Source of the DNA: Gymnopus androsaceus JB14
Lineage: Eukaryota; Basidiomycota; Agaricomycetes; Agaricales; Omphalotaceae
Direction of reading: 5' to 3'
Assembly (NCBI GenBank): GCA_009733575.1
Contig: ML769455.1
Coordinates: 62,001-126,000, forward strand
Length of the DNA: 64,000 bases
Shown here: positions 31,157 to 43,187 of the stretch, one piece after another
Layout: each line of letters begins with the position of its first letter
Position numbering within the stretch: position 1 is the first letter of the stretch
Program-made: the position numbers and the translations under genes
The notes under the pieces: model-generated
What the model was told of the DNA's origin: nothing
Seen by the model: the letters and a program-made list of their open reading frames with translations, nothing else
Databases searched by the model: none

Positions 31157-33658
31157 ATGTCTGGCTCAGAAAGTTCCTACGACGGCCGCGAATCTACTGC
31201 CAGCGCTTCTGGCAGCGTGGAGCCTTCTTCTGTGCATCACTGCCAATGGCAGAGCTGCTCCCAAACCTTCATCGACCCGGAATCTCTCTACAATCATCTC
31301 TGTAACGATCATATTGGCAGAAAGAGTACTAATAATCTCTGCCTCACTTGCAAGTGGAAGGACTGCGGAACCAGCTGCGCAAAAAGAGACCATATAACTT
31401 CTCATCTGAGGGGTATGCATTTTCGCCGCTTTATCTGCTCTTTTTTTGCTCATCTTGTTACTAGTGCACACTCCGTTGAAGCCCCATGTTTGCGAGGTTC
31501 GCTAGCTCCCTTGCATTCTAGCGCTATATATAACCCCTGACATCCGTATAGATATGCAAAAAGTCTTTCAAACGTCCTCAGGATCTCAAAAAACACGAGA
31601 AAATCCACACTGAAGAGCACCATGCGCAGCACAAGCACTCCAAAGCGATCACCGTTGTAGATTCTGGTTATGTCTCCAGAGTTCGAAAGGAGTCAGATAC
31701 TCGGTCGGATAAGGACAAGCTAGCATCAGATATACGAGCACCCACGCCTCGTTCCATCCCTCACTCTTCTGCTTCTCCCGAAAGTAAGTCCAGCCGCTAT
31801 TATCTCTTTCTGTACTAACCCCTGATTGCAGGCTCTCTCCCTACTCCTTCTCCTGAGCTTGCTCCAGCTCATCATCATCTTCGCGCGCATCGTTCCCCTT
31901 TGCGTGAGGATCTTTTTGGCCACAGCCAGGTTCCTGTTTGGGAGTTTCGTTCTGACCCCAACGCTGTTGCTGGCTCAAAGCGCTCTCACGACCACGACTA
32001 CAGCGTGGACGATTTCTTCACCGATATGAAGAAAAGAAGGGTTAATCCCTCATATGATCCTAGTACGTCACTCTTAAACCATCTGTCTATACTTGACTGA
32101 AGGCTCGCAATCCAGGTATGGCTGAACGTCTCAACAGTTTGGCATATGGCCATTATGCTCCCTTCAACCCACGCTCTGTCTCTTTAGATATTCGTACGCC
32201 TGAAGAACTCGCAGCTGTGAACGAGTTTCTTGTTACTCTCGGACGCGATGTCTCTAGCTCTATGCCTTCTAATCGCGCAGGTCATCACGGCCAAAATAAC
32301 TCTGTGAACACACCTGATAGCACCTTCTCGCCCGAATCCTACTTTGACCCTGTTAGTCTTAGCCAGTTGGGGCTGGCTGGTATGCCTGGCCTCCCTAACC
32401 CTGACGATTATACGTCTGCTGCCTCGATCTACCCGGGAGGCTCACCTACGAGTTCAAATTTCACGCATAGACCTGGGTCGTCTGGTATGTATTCAGGCAT
32501 TCCTGGCGGAGATTCTACGACCCAGAATCCTGCTCGTCGATCTTCAAGATATTCTCCTCATCATCAGTATGATTATCATCCCCAAGGCAATTATCATCAG
32601 CCTACGCCTCCCCTGGATCCTAGTTCGGGATCCCCGCATTCTGCGGCCTCGACGCCTCTCAATGCAACCCCGCCGCATATTCCTCTTAATATGCTTCCAT
32701 GACCCAGCCTTTCACGAGTAACGGACGTTACTCTGCTGTTTCCACCTATCCTTCCCATTCTTCGCATCCTTCCCTTTCGGGACCGTATGGTCTCCATCCT
32801 TCCGCGGAAAGTGCAGCTACTTTCGATTATCTCCGCGCTTCCCGTGGGCCCGGTCCAGATGTAGGCTTAATGATGGGAGAGTCTGGTGTAGAAAAGAATG
32901 TACGGCGCCCCATGGTAGTACTTAAGAGCATTCCTTCGAAAGAGGGTGTTCCCACTGCTGCTTCCTCGGTCGGTGTTCCACCGGAGCCTCTGGAACCTAA
33001 ACTTAGTTCTCTGGGTATGGCTCACCGTGGTCCGCCGGCCAAGCTACCTTCCATAGAATCCACGTCGAGAGCGCTTACCCCCTTGCCTTCGGCTGCCGCT
33101 TCCTCCTCCTCACTCTATCCCACTCTTACGCTTACTGAAGGAGATGAACAGTATAAGCTTCCACCGCTCAACTCTACGTCCACGGCGCCCATCACTTCGA
33201 GCCCCGACCCTATACTTCCTAGTCTCAAAAGTCTCGCTGCGGCTGGCTCGGTGACCATGAATCCAGAAAGGGCACCGAGGAGAACACTAACAGGTGAATC
33301 GGACGAGCTTGCACGCGAGGTGGGCAAAATTGAGTTGGCATCCGCGGCGTCTTCCCCTGCCTTGTCAAATACCTCAATTAGCTCCCCACCCTACGAGCAC
33401 CCCTCTCCTTCTCTTCCGAAGAAGTCGTTCTACGATGTTGTCGAGAAGCGTAATATCCCTCTAGACGAGCGTCGTCGACATGCCGAGCTCATAAAGAGCT
33501 TGCTAGTCGGGATCAACGAGGACTTTAAGAGACGGTCTGGCTTTGTCCCCCAGGCAAAGCATGAGGCAGACGACAAGATGGATGTAGATGAAGTGACCGC
33601 GGAGAAGCCTTTACATTCCTACTCGTCCAATAAGGACGTGGAGATGTGTTCCGCTTGA
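31157..33658 (+). CDS. PACC: pH-response zinc-finger transcription factor PacC/Rim101
   Basis: PacC/Rim101 activates alkaline-expressed genes after processing by the Pal/Rim pathway. Three C2H2 fingers are visible: [20 protein letters not shown] ending in [24 protein letters not shown]; and, across an intron, [20 protein letters not shown]. The conserved block [17 protein letters not shown], which lies near the signalling-protease region in this family, is present. [20 protein letters not shown] and a Ser/Pro-rich C-terminus follow, with [20 protein letters not shown] near the end. Introns are short. One C appears missing at 32697-32698, because MLP must continue as [13 protein letters not shown]. 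An alternative upstream ATG at 31094 would add 21 residues. Confidence 0.93.
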
Positions 33659-34026
33659 ATATGTGCTCATCTTTAAATTTAAACTTAAAATGTGCAAAAG
33701 TGTGCAAGGACTTGTATAATGCTTTCTTTTTGTTCTTTCCAGTTCCTTCATCGATAGCTGTATGTTTAAATATATCTTTAACTAATTGCCTTTCCGATTA
33801 ATTCATCCAAAATTCATCGACACTTTTTGTGCTCCGGAAGCGACCGGTATGATACGCTTTGACTTCTTGATACGCGAAGTTTACGTTCCGGCTCCGTTAT
33901 ATTATTTTCCTCCGAATTCTTCTCATGAGCAACAGGCGTACATCTATGCTCCACCACTTTATTCACTTTCGCGATCCGGACTACGCATGTACAACAAGCT
34001 AGATTGTGCAGAGATACTATCTAGAT
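33659..34026. other. Convergent intergenic PacC / UTP11
   Basis: AT-rich, with the TTTAAATTTAAAC word near 33672 and several TTTAAATATAT stretches, as expected for 3' UTRs and poly(A) signals. No gene is supported. Confidence 0.55.
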
Positions 34027-35174
34027 TTATCGTTTGCGCTCGATGCGCCACTTGTATACCCTAGGTTTGTAAGTCTCGTCTGATTTCACTGAACGCTTCT
34101 TCGTTCGACCCCCTCTTGCATCTAATGCGTCTTCGTCGTCATCAGAGTCGTTGCCTCCAACTTTTTCTGGTCCTCTGATCTTCTTGCGCGCGCCTTTCCC
34201 CATCATCATCCGCTGCATCTCAAACTCGCGCTCCGCATAGCGCATCTGTTTATCTCGAACCAAGCGAGCAGAAAGCTCTTTCAGAAGACGCTGACGGTGT
34301 TGAAGTGGTGATGAATCAGTGATATCCTCCTCTATTTCCGCAGACTCGTCTAAATCTTTCGAGGCTGATTTCCGTTTTGCGGTCCGAGTTTTTTCGTTCG
34401 GTTCGAGCCAGCCCAGATCCAACTGTGGTGCTGCCATATCTACATCCTGAATGTGGAGCTTGGAAGAGCGTGAAGGCGTAACATAATTCCGAGCTACGAG
34501 TATATCAGCATTGAATGAGCATGTAGCAGGGAAAAAGTTACACACCGGTTTCTTCGTCATCCACAAAAACGATATGTCGGTTTTTACCTTTCCTATACTG
34601 ACTTGAAAAGATACCAGCATCTCGGAGGACGTCGATTTCCTCAGGATCGAAGCTACCCTCTTCCGCATCTTCTGACAAAGCGCTGGGATTTACGAGGTCC
34701 GCGAGAGCGGTTAGTTGAGCTTTGATTTTGTCAATTTTCTGAGCGAGATATATCAGGACACAGGCTGCCAAAAGTCACAAATGATTACCTTGAGTCCCGA
34801 GGCGCGCATCGTTCTGACGTAGTTTTCATCCTGTGTTTTAAGAACTTTGACAACATCGGTTGGCAAAGCGACATTTCCTCTGTCTTTTATGTGAACGCCT
34901 CCCTGCTGTACGTTTACCTTTGGCTCAAAAAGATGCTCAAATAGATACGTACCTTTGTCCTCTCTTTTGTCATGGAAAAGTAAAACTCATCCTTGTTCTT
35001 GTCTGCAACTTTCTGCCTCAGACGCGTTAATCTGTCCTGCTTGGAATGATAGTCTTTGGCTCGTTTGACATAGTCCTTGTGTTTCTCTAGGAAACCAAGC
35101 TTGGCTCTGTGAGCAAGCTGGGATCTTTCCTTGTGATTGCGCCTATGAATTGAATTTCGGAGGGAGGAGGTCAT
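34027..35174 (-). CDS. UTP11: U3 snoRNP / SSU processome protein UTP11
   Basis: Utp11 is a small-subunit processome factor required for 18S rRNA maturation in the nucleolus. The start [20 protein letters not shown] and [20 protein letters not shown] are family hallmarks, followed by [20 protein letters not shown] and [11 protein letters not shown] across introns. [17 protein letters not shown] and [15 protein letters not shown] make up the middle. The Lys/Arg-rich C-terminus ends in [14 protein letters not shown] at 34027. It has about four introns and normal family length. It is divergent from the FAR1-like gene, with about 155 bp between their ATGs. Confidence 0.95.
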
Positions 35175-35330
35175 GGTTCAAAGGCAAGATATCAGCTGAC
35201 AAATAGCGGTTGCCGGTGTTGCCGGCCTCGTTTAATTTTGGGAGAAATTTCAAAACAAAACACATTCTTTCAACAGATTCTCGTAAATTTGCCCGCTTAA
35301 CCCGACTTGGACATCTTTTGCTTGCTCGTT

Positions 35331-36719
35331 ATGAGCTTTCAGCACTTTAGGTTGGGCGAAATGGCCATGGCCAATCCCCCTCCTCATCTTATGCACCTGC
35401 AAGGGTCCACGTCTAATATCCATGGGCATCCCCAGCAAAATCAGCAATCCTCCCAATTTGCCACTATAGATAATACAAATACTTTTTCCGACAAGATTTC
35501 CCCCGGTTCTTCGACTAAATCTCCTTACGGATCAGGACTCGACACCGACGATGGTTATACCCTCGTCTTCGCAAATATTGCTGCATTCCACGAATGGCGA
35601 GCCGCGGAAGAAGAAGCTCAAGTCGTGGAGTTTGTCAAGGTCATTGTCCTTTAATTATTAGAGTTCGTTCATTGATTTCAGCGTCCTTTTTGACCGTCCC
35701 TATTTATTCAACCCCAACTATTGCTCACTGAATGTACAGGGAGACACTCATGGCAGTAAAGCTATACCACCACGCTTCAAAGACCACACAAAACTCGTGT
35801 GCGCGCGTCATAGTCGTTCAGGTTCTACTGCATTTGTCCTTACTATACTATTTACTGCTAACACCTTTTGTTTTAGGACGAAAGAAGTACGTAAAAAAGC
35901 ATCCAGACCGGGTTAGAAAAGTGCCTAGTCGCAAGGTAAGCTTTACTGCTTATGGTTCTGTATCAAGACTCACGATATCACAGTTGGAAGGCCAGGGATG
36001 TCCTGCCTCTATTAGCTTCAAAACTTACTTTGATACCGAGGAAGTCCGAGCATGCTGTGAGATTCAATCAGCGTTGCTATCTTGTTCATGCTTACAAGCC
36101 AACTTCAGATAATTCCCAGCACTCTCATGAGATTGGAGCCGCCAATCTACCATTTACTCGTCGAGGTCGGAAGGCAGCTGCAGAAGCGGAAAAAACCAAA
36201 TCTAACAAACACATCCGGTTTGCCAACGACGATAGTTCAGCTAACAACACATCATCACCTCCGCCGATTGCTGGTCCTTCTTCTGTACCACAATCTACAC
36301 CGCCCAGCAACTATTCGTCCTCTGTATCCATGATAGCACCTCTTCCCTCTGGTCAGACTTCTTACCAGGCCACTCCTCAGACGTACAACTTTCAGCCTCC
36401 GTACCAGTATGCTCCCGCACCAGCACCAGTACCCACACCCGTCCCTCCTCCCGTCCATCCTCCACCAACACAACATACGTCCGATGCATTCAGTGCTGAT
36501 CGTTGGCAGAATATGGAAACCTTGTTTCAATCCGTGCGGGAGAATGCACGGTCTTTTGCATATCCTACCGCCAGTGTAGCAGTGCTGGAAACCGTTTTGA
36601 TAAGGTTGTTTCTGGAAGGTCCTCAGCCTGTAATGTCTCAACAGCCTATGGCTGTATCCTCCATGTCGCAATCAATGTCAGCAAGGATGGAGAACGAGGA
36701 TGGTTCATCAGACGAATAA
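35331..36719 (+). CDS. FAR1-like (transposase-derived) DNA-binding protein
   Basis: After a Gln/Pro-rich start (MAMANPPPHLMHLQGSTSN at 35361; an ATG at 35331 is also in frame) the protein has DGYTLVFANIAAFHEWRAAE. Across three introns follow RKKYVKKHPDRVRKVPSRK, LEGQGCPASISFKTYFDTEE and VRACYNSQHSHEIGAANLPF. This pattern resembles the FAR1/WRKY-GCM1 DNA-binding domain, found in MULE transposases and in host proteins derived from them. A basic RRGRKAAAEAEK, a Pro-rich region and a C-terminal helix (RWQNMETLFQSVRENARSFA) complete it. No transposase catalytic domain follows, which suggests a domesticated transcription factor. Assignment is by motif memory, so the domain call is probable, not certain. 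Confidence 0.68.
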
Positions 36720-36908
36720 TCTTATTTCCACTGCTCTGTGGTTTATTTATTAGACGTAGCACAAGTAATAGATTGTAACTAGATAAAATATCATTGTACA
36801 GTGGACGGTCCTCTTGAATCCCAAGGCGCCCACTATTCCACGTGGAAATATCAATGACGCGCCGGGAGAATATAGGATGCAATCGGTTGTTGTCTTCTCC
36901 CTTCAATC

Positions 36909-38735
36909 ATGTCGGCTATTCGTCAAGCTTTTATCAAGGAAAAGCCTCATGTTGGTGGTCCATGCTCTCCTCCAACCGGTACATTCGCTGATCTTATCCC
37001 TAGTCATCAATTACAGATTGGGTTGACATTCTCACTGCAAGTCATATCGCAGAGGAAGCTTACGATGGGTAAATTCCCCTTAGAGTCACCGATAATTCCA
37101 TATTAACGCCTATTCCTTCAGGATACCGGAACTCGTAGACTCTATAAATCTGCAGGGTATGACGGGGTAATGATTATTCTATCAAGGTCTCGATAACAAA
37201 CTCATCCTTCTTAGGACTGGCGAGGCATCGCGAGCGTTGAGAAAGAAGTTGAAACATGGTGGACCTCATCAACAGTATCGTGCACTCGTGGTGAGTTTCA
37301 ATCATGCTCAGGTATTCTTTCTCTCATCTTCCTCACAGATCTTGAAAGCTCTGGTCGAGAATTGTGGAGATAAATTCAAGAGTTGGTGGACTATGTATTT
37401 TACGGTCATTCACTGGATTAACCGCACATACAATAGCTTCGTTTGCCGACGGTCAGCTTACGGATGCGTTGCGTCAAATCGCAGGAGATCGCGCCGCAGA
37501 TAAACGAGTACAGAAGAAACTGAGGACTGGTTTTGATATCATGGCACGATCAGTTTCAACACGACCCTTCTATGCGCTCCGTCTCGGAACTATATCTCAT
37601 GGTCAAGGATGTGCAACCAGCCAAACCAGCAATAGATCCGATGGAGGTAGAAGCCACACGGAGACGAGCGGAGAAGGATGAAGCAAAGCGAAAAGCCAAA
37701 CAAGAAAAGGAGGAAGCACGTAGGAGAGAAGAGGAGGAAAGATTGAAGCGGAAACAGATGAAGAACAAACCAAAGCGCGCTCCATTCAACTTTGAGCAGG
37801 TACGTACATACATGTTGGCTTTCTTCCTCTAGACATCATCTCTTTTATATTCCGTAGGAAAAGCCCAAAGTTCTTGGTAGCATTGTAGAAGCTTCACAAG
37901 CCTCTAGCAATCTGGTCAATGCTATTACGGTGAATACATTTGAAACATCTCTCCCTTCAAGTCTGACCCAATATCGCATCATAGCTAGTAAATCCCGAGA
38001 AAGAAAGTATTCTATCAAACGGTGAGCTTTCTTCTCACAAACACCTTCATGGCTCTGACTACTATTCGCCCAGAACGTGTTCAGGAATGTCTGGAAAAGA
38101 CAAAACTTGTCCGGAAACAAATCGTGCGGTACATTCAGGTATGCCTTGGTTGCGTCTTGCAGCCGTTCAAACTGACTTTTAATTTCTCAAGCTTGTGGAG
38201 AACGAAGAAGTGATTGGTGTTCTCATTGAAACGAATGACCGTATTATTGCTGCTCTAGAGATGTATGATCATATTTCGACAGCTGATCCCAACTCCGACC
38301 AGAGCTCCGCCATCGCTAAAGGATTGGCCGCTACGCATATCAACGCAGAGAGTGAGGTCAACAAGCTACAAGAGAAACAGAAGGCTGCAGTAGCAAAGGC
38401 CAAACTGAATGGCTCCATACGAAATGGGTCGACGGGCGGTGTCTATGCTGATCTGGAAGACCTCAATTTTGGAACATTGGGCGCATCGTCGAGCAATCTT
38501 CCTCCACCGACTACGACCGACTAGCATGTCCGAGGAGAGCACAGGGGCCGAAAGACGCGGTTCACTGTCGGACTTCAGCGATTATGAGTCTTCTGACCAA
38601 GAGACTCACAATGCACGAGCATCTTCATCGAAGTATGCTACCAAGGATTACTACTCCTCATCCGACGAGGGAGCTGCAAAGACAACAAGTCATGTTGCTT
38701 CAGATGATCCTTTCGCGGATCCTTTTGCGGATTGA
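36909..38735 (+). CDS. LSB5: VHS/GAT-domain endocytosis protein Lsb5
   Basis: Lsb5 links ubiquitin and Arf to actin-driven endocytosis. The VHS domain reads MSAIRQAFIKEKPH then SSITDWVDILTASHIAEEAY, GIPELVDSINLQ, GEASRALRKKLKHGGPHQQY, ILKALVENCGDKFK and SFADGQLTDALRQIAGDRAA. The GAT region includes RVQECLEKTKLVRKQIVRYI and LVENEEVIGVLIETNDRIIA. The C-terminus is acidic, ending in DDPFADPFAD. About eight introns are present. Two shifts are needed. A G at 37529-37530 is extra (KKLRT must continue as VLISWHDQF). Near 38505-38520 the frame PPPTTTD-stop must pass to PTSMSEESTGAERRGS to reach the usual acidic tail; otherwise the protein stops at 38524. Confidence 0.85.
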
Positions 38736-38815
38736 TTGTGGAACTAATATTGGGATTGGGGCTGAACTTTTATTCACATATCTAACCTTGTATATGTATC
38801 ATCAATTTCACAATA

Positions 38816-40370
38816 CTAAGACTTCCATTTTATTACCGTGTTTTGAGATCCAACCCCCAGCCAATACGGCTTCAGTACTGCGGGTAGTGCTATTGCAACG
38901 GGCTCCCCAGCATCGTTAAACTCTACTCCATTCTCAATCAAAGCGACGATGAGACGTGGAATGGCGGCAGCGGTTCCATTGAGCGTATGAGCAAATAGAT
39001 TTTGTTTGTTTAGTTCGACGTGATATCGAATGTGCAGACGACGAGCTTGGAAGTCAGTGCAGTTGGATAAAGAAGAGACTTCCCCCCAAGCACCACGACC
39101 GGGCATCCAAGCTTCAATGTCGTACTTGCGGTAGGCACTGGCTCCCAGCTCTTCAGTCGGCATATCGAGGATACTGAAAACAAGTCGCAGTGGATAGATG
39201 CAGCAGGATATGATCAACGCTTACCGTATAGGAAGATCTAACCCATTGAGAATAGATTCTTGAACCTGCCGCATTTCCTCCATCATAGCTTCGCTTTCTT
39301 CTGCAGTAGTCACTGCAAACAATTCGAGCTTTGAGAACTGGTGAACGCGATATAATCCTCGTGTATCAGCACCTCGAGCACCGGCTTCTGCTCGAAAAGC
39401 ATGTCCTATGCCAACGATCTTCTGCGGTAGAGCCGTAGAAGGGAAGATTTGATTCGCAAACATTCCCGCAAGCGGTATCTCAGCCGTCCCCGCAAGAATA
39501 AGTTCTGGAGAAGACGGGGACGAGGATTGAAGATGGTAGGATTGCATAAGTTGCTGTTCGTGATCTCTCGGCTGGAAGCCGCACCTCCGCGCAATGTCTG
39601 AGCGTACAATGTCGGGAGTTGTGACAGGTTTGAAGCCGTATTTAATGGCCACAGACATCGCGTAGTTTGTGAGAGCAAGCTCGAGGAGGGCACCTTCATT
39701 TATGAGAAAGTACCAGGAGGTTCCTGTTACGATCGAGGCATTCTCCATGTCAATTAGCTTCAGTTTCCTGGCGACAGTTAGATGATCCATGGAAGGTGAG
39801 GAGGGAAGCGCAGGGAGGCCCATGTGTTGCCAATGTGATAGCAGCAGATTCGGGCCCTAGTGGGGAGGAAGGATGAGTATCGTTGGGTATCGCTAGTGCC
39901 AGCTCGAGAAGTTCTTGTTCCAAACGCGAACAAGATATCTCCATCTCTGTAATTTCCTCCTTCAAGCCCTTCGCCTCTTTCAAGGCGGCTTCCTTCGCTT
40001 GTAGGTCATTTTCCGAAGCACTCCTACGGATAGTCTCGCCGATCATGGAACGAGCATTTCGTTTTGCATTCAGCACAGTCGAGAGGTTTTTGAATTCTGT
40101 ATAAAGTCGAGAGACATGTTTTATTGCATCGGAAGGAAGAGGTGCCTTTCGATTTAGTGCATTTGTCGATTTGTATACAAAGTTTTCGGAGATGCTGCGA
40201 TAATTCAACCGAGGTGGAGGAAGATAGCTGGTGCTGTCCGAGCTAGAATGACGGCGAGGAAATGGTATTTTACCTGGTATTTTGTCAAACAAATCTCCAA
40301 GTACAGAGTCAGAGCACTCACAGCAGCGTAAAAAAGCTGGGAGACGGGCTCGCGTTAGGAAGAAGGTCAT
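38816..40370 (-). CDS. Seryl-tRNA synthetase, mitochondrial type
   Basis: This class II enzyme charges tRNA-Ser. The N-terminus (MTFFLTRARLPAFLRCCE at 40370) looks like a mitochondrial presequence, followed by RLNYRSISENFVYKSTNALN and the long antiparallel coiled-coil arm (LQAKEAALKEAKGLKEEITE). Motif 2 is visible in RGADTRGLYRVHQFSKLELF and motif 3 in LNGTAAAIPRLIVALIENGV. One intron lies near 39175-39222. One C in the run at 39813-39815 (GGG on the plus strand) is extra: ATHGPP must continue as ALPSSPSMDHLTV. With a presequence and divergence from cytosolic SerRS it is best compared with yeast Dia4. The ATG is 66 bp from that of RFC4. Confidence 0.9.
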
Positions 40371-40436
40371 GAAAGTTGCGCGTGACACACTAGCGCCTCA
40401 TGCGTGACCGGTGAACGCGTCTTGATTCTTTCTCTC

Positions 40437-41860
40437 ATGTCAGCCTCAAAGGCAAAGGCCACTAATAACGCGGAGGTGCCATATGAGCTTCCTTGGTTCG
40501 TTGCTACTCTTTTAAACTACAGGAATCCTTACTCTCTTTATTAGGGTTGAAAAATACAGGCCTAATAACCTTGACGATGTTGTCGGCAACATTGACACAA
40601 TAGAACGTCTCAAGGTCATCGCAAGAGAAGGAAATTGTCCTCATATCATAATATCTGTACGCGTTTATATTTCAAGAGGGAATGGAAATCTTATATGCCT
40701 CAGGGCATGCCAGGTATAGGCAAAACTACAAGCATACATTGTCTGGCGCATCAATTACTAGGAGATGCGTACAAAGAAGGTGTCTTGGAGCTCAACGCGT
40801 CCGATGAACGGTGAGTGCCACGCTCTTGCGATCTTGACAGTGTTTCTGACGCGTAGCAGAGGTATTGACGTCGTTCGAAATAAAATCAAGACCTTTGCGC
40901 AGAAAAAAGTCACGCTACCACCAGGGAGGCATAAGATCGTGATTTTGGATGAAGCTGACAGGTAATAGCCGCACGTTTAAGCTCTGGGTGGGCTCGACTA
41001 ACTGGCCGTGTCAGTATGACAGCAGGTGCTCAGCAAGCTCTTCGGCGAACGATGGAGATCTTCTCGAATACAACCCGATTTTGTCTTGCATGCAATATGA
41101 GCAACAAGATCATAGAACCCATACAGAGTCGTTGCGCTATCCTCAGATATGCCAAGTTGAGGGACAAGGAACTTTTGAAGCGGTTGGTGGAGATTTGCGA
41201 CTTGGAGAATGTTTGTAGTATTCCTCCTCCGATATCCTATTCTGATCCTGACTGGATTTCTCAGGTCCAATATAATGAAGATGGTCTTGCTGCCCTCATA
41301 TTCACGTCCGAAGGTGACATGCGACAAGCCATTAATAACCTTCAGTCTACGCACTCTGGGTTCGGTTTCGTGTCCGGAGATAATGTATTCAAAGTCTGCG
41401 ATCAGCCTCATCCCATAGTAGTTCAAGAAATGATCAAGCTGTGCTCGGAGGGAAAGGTGGACGCCGCGATGGACAAGCTCACTGACTTGTGGGAGAGTGG
41501 TTACAGTGCAGTCGACATTGTCGTGACGATTTTCCGTGTAGTAAAGACAGCGGACAAGTAAGTTTTGCGCGATCCCTCTTTATTTTCTTGTTTATTCAGG
41601 ACGTCCACATAGTATTCCCGAGTATACGAAGCTGGAATACATCAAGGTAATTCCCGTGTTACTAACAGTCCCGTATTTACTCACAATATCTGTAGGAAAT
41701 CGGCTTCACACACATGCGAATTTTGGAAGGTGTAGGCACTATTCTACAACTTGCGGGCCTTGTTGCTCGTCTGTGTAAAATGGTTAGTCTTTCAATCTTA
41801 CTCCTCTTTCTTTACTAATCCTTTTCGCAGAACATGGATACGTCAAAGTTTAAGATCTAA
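40437..41860 (+). CDS. RFC4: Replication factor C small subunit (yeast Rfc4 / human RFC2)
   Basis: It is an AAA+ subunit of the clamp loader that opens PCNA for DNA replication. Motifs: [17 protein letters not shown] (RFC box II), Walker [40 protein letters not shown], Walker [13 protein letters not shown], sensor 1 [20 protein letters not shown] with the SRC arginine finger, and [19 protein letters not shown]. The C-terminus is [13 protein letters not shown] then NMDTSKFKI, with TAA at 41858-41860. About eight short introns are present and no frameshift is needed. The closest relatives from memory are Rfc4/RFC2, not Rfc2, Rfc3 or Rfc5. Confidence 0.95.
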
Positions 41861-42524
41861 GATGTAAACGGGCTCATCTGTATCACAAGTATTGTACAAA
41901 GTTCATTGATTGAGGTTAATGTTCAGATGAGTAGGACTCGGCGTCATCGGTGAGAGATCGATCGTGTAAAATATCTCAATCTCTCCACCAGAATTTCTTT
42001 GCTACACCAGATGATTAACAGAAACTTGGCGATTCTGACCATCTTTGGGCCATCGATTTCATTAAGCAAACACCGTATCGATGGGCCTGACGTTCTCACT
42101 GCAAGCGACTATCTTTTAGACGTGCAATGACGCGCTTTACTGTCCAGATGGAGGAAATGTGCGAGCTTTCTGGTGAGAACGGACCGACATAGTGCTAGCA
42201 ATGAATACATCTTTGACATCTCCAAGCTGCCTGCGTCAAAACGGATGTCCAGGACAAGCTGCAGGCAAATATCGAACTATGTACTTGGAGTTGCGCAATC
42301 GAAGAAGCCTTGGGATGAATTAGGCAAATCGGAATTTGGAGCCTAAAAACCAGCTCATCAATTAATTTCGACATGGTTCATTAAGCGACACGGTAAATAA
42401 TTTTTGAAAGCAGGGCTACAAAGCAAGATGTTTTGAACGAGTACACGGATATAGAGACAAAGCAAACCACAAGACCACCAACCACGACACTAGATAACGA
42501 TACGAACTGCAAATCCGAACCTGC
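41861..42524. other. Convergent intergenic RFC4 / RPB6
   Basis: No open frame is convincing. A 14-nt word TTCTCACTGCAAG at about 42090 also occurs in the LSB5 exon near 37030, but the match does not extend. The region is longer than typical here for two 3' UTRs and may hold a decayed fragment I cannot identify. Confidence 0.4.
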
Positions 42525-43187
42525 TCAATCTGTGATCAGCTCGGATACACTCCAGTCCTCGAAGCTACCGTCCGGAAGATAACGACGTATAATGAGAGGA
42601 ATTTTGCGTTGAGACAACTCTTTTATGGCGATTTGGAGCGCGTCAGTCTCGCCGTCCAGAGGAACTAGGACTGGAGCGTTCATACTAGGATTGCATAAGT
42701 GACTTGATGCGCCAAAATTTGGAGGAAAAAAAGAAGCACCTGATCTGCAGCGCTCGGGTGCCTAGTATTCTTGCTCGTTCATATTTTGTCAAGTACGGCG
42801 TCGTTATCCGGTCCTTATTTGGTTGTCGTTCTCCCGCCATTCCTGCACCTGAAGCCGGCACTGGCTGCTCTTCACCATTGGCCATTTCTTGATCGTGTTC
42901 TACACCATTGACTCCGTTGACCTGAGTTGCATCTACTCCATCCTCAGCAGCGCCTTCGGTTTCCGCGGCGAGCAAGTCGTAAGCATCATCCTAGATGATC
43001 TGATTGAGCAATGATGATATTCATAACATGCACAGGGTAGGTACACACGGCGAACTGTCCTTCCGCGTAACTAGTGATCTAAGAGGTTACTTTTTGGTCG
43101 GTTTGTACAGTGAAAAAGTGCATACCCAGGACCGTCAAAGTCGAAATCATCCCTTCCTCCTCCACCTCCATATTCATCGTCAGACAT
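42525..43187 (-). CDS. RPB6: Shared RNA polymerase subunit Rpb6 (ABC23)
   Basis: Rpb6 is common to RNA polymerases I, II and III and stabilises the clamp. The start is [20 protein letters not shown] at 43187. After splicing, [13 protein letters not shown], an acidic linker and the conserved core [20 protein letters not shown] follow. The last exon gives [40 protein letters not shown] and SVSELITD, stopping at 42525-42527. The junction between exon 1 and DDAYD joins in frame only if a small internal exon near 43040-43085 is used or one base is wrong, so intron 1 is unsure. The core is diagnostic. Confidence 0.93.

Noticed and set aside
36255..36671. 138-codon minus-strand Arg/Trp-rich frame
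   Set aside because: It is the antisense shadow of the Pro/Ser-rich exon of the FAR1-like gene.
42085..42110. Short match to the LSB5 VHS exon near 37030
   Set aside because: The identity is only about 14 nt and does not extend. It is consistent with chance.
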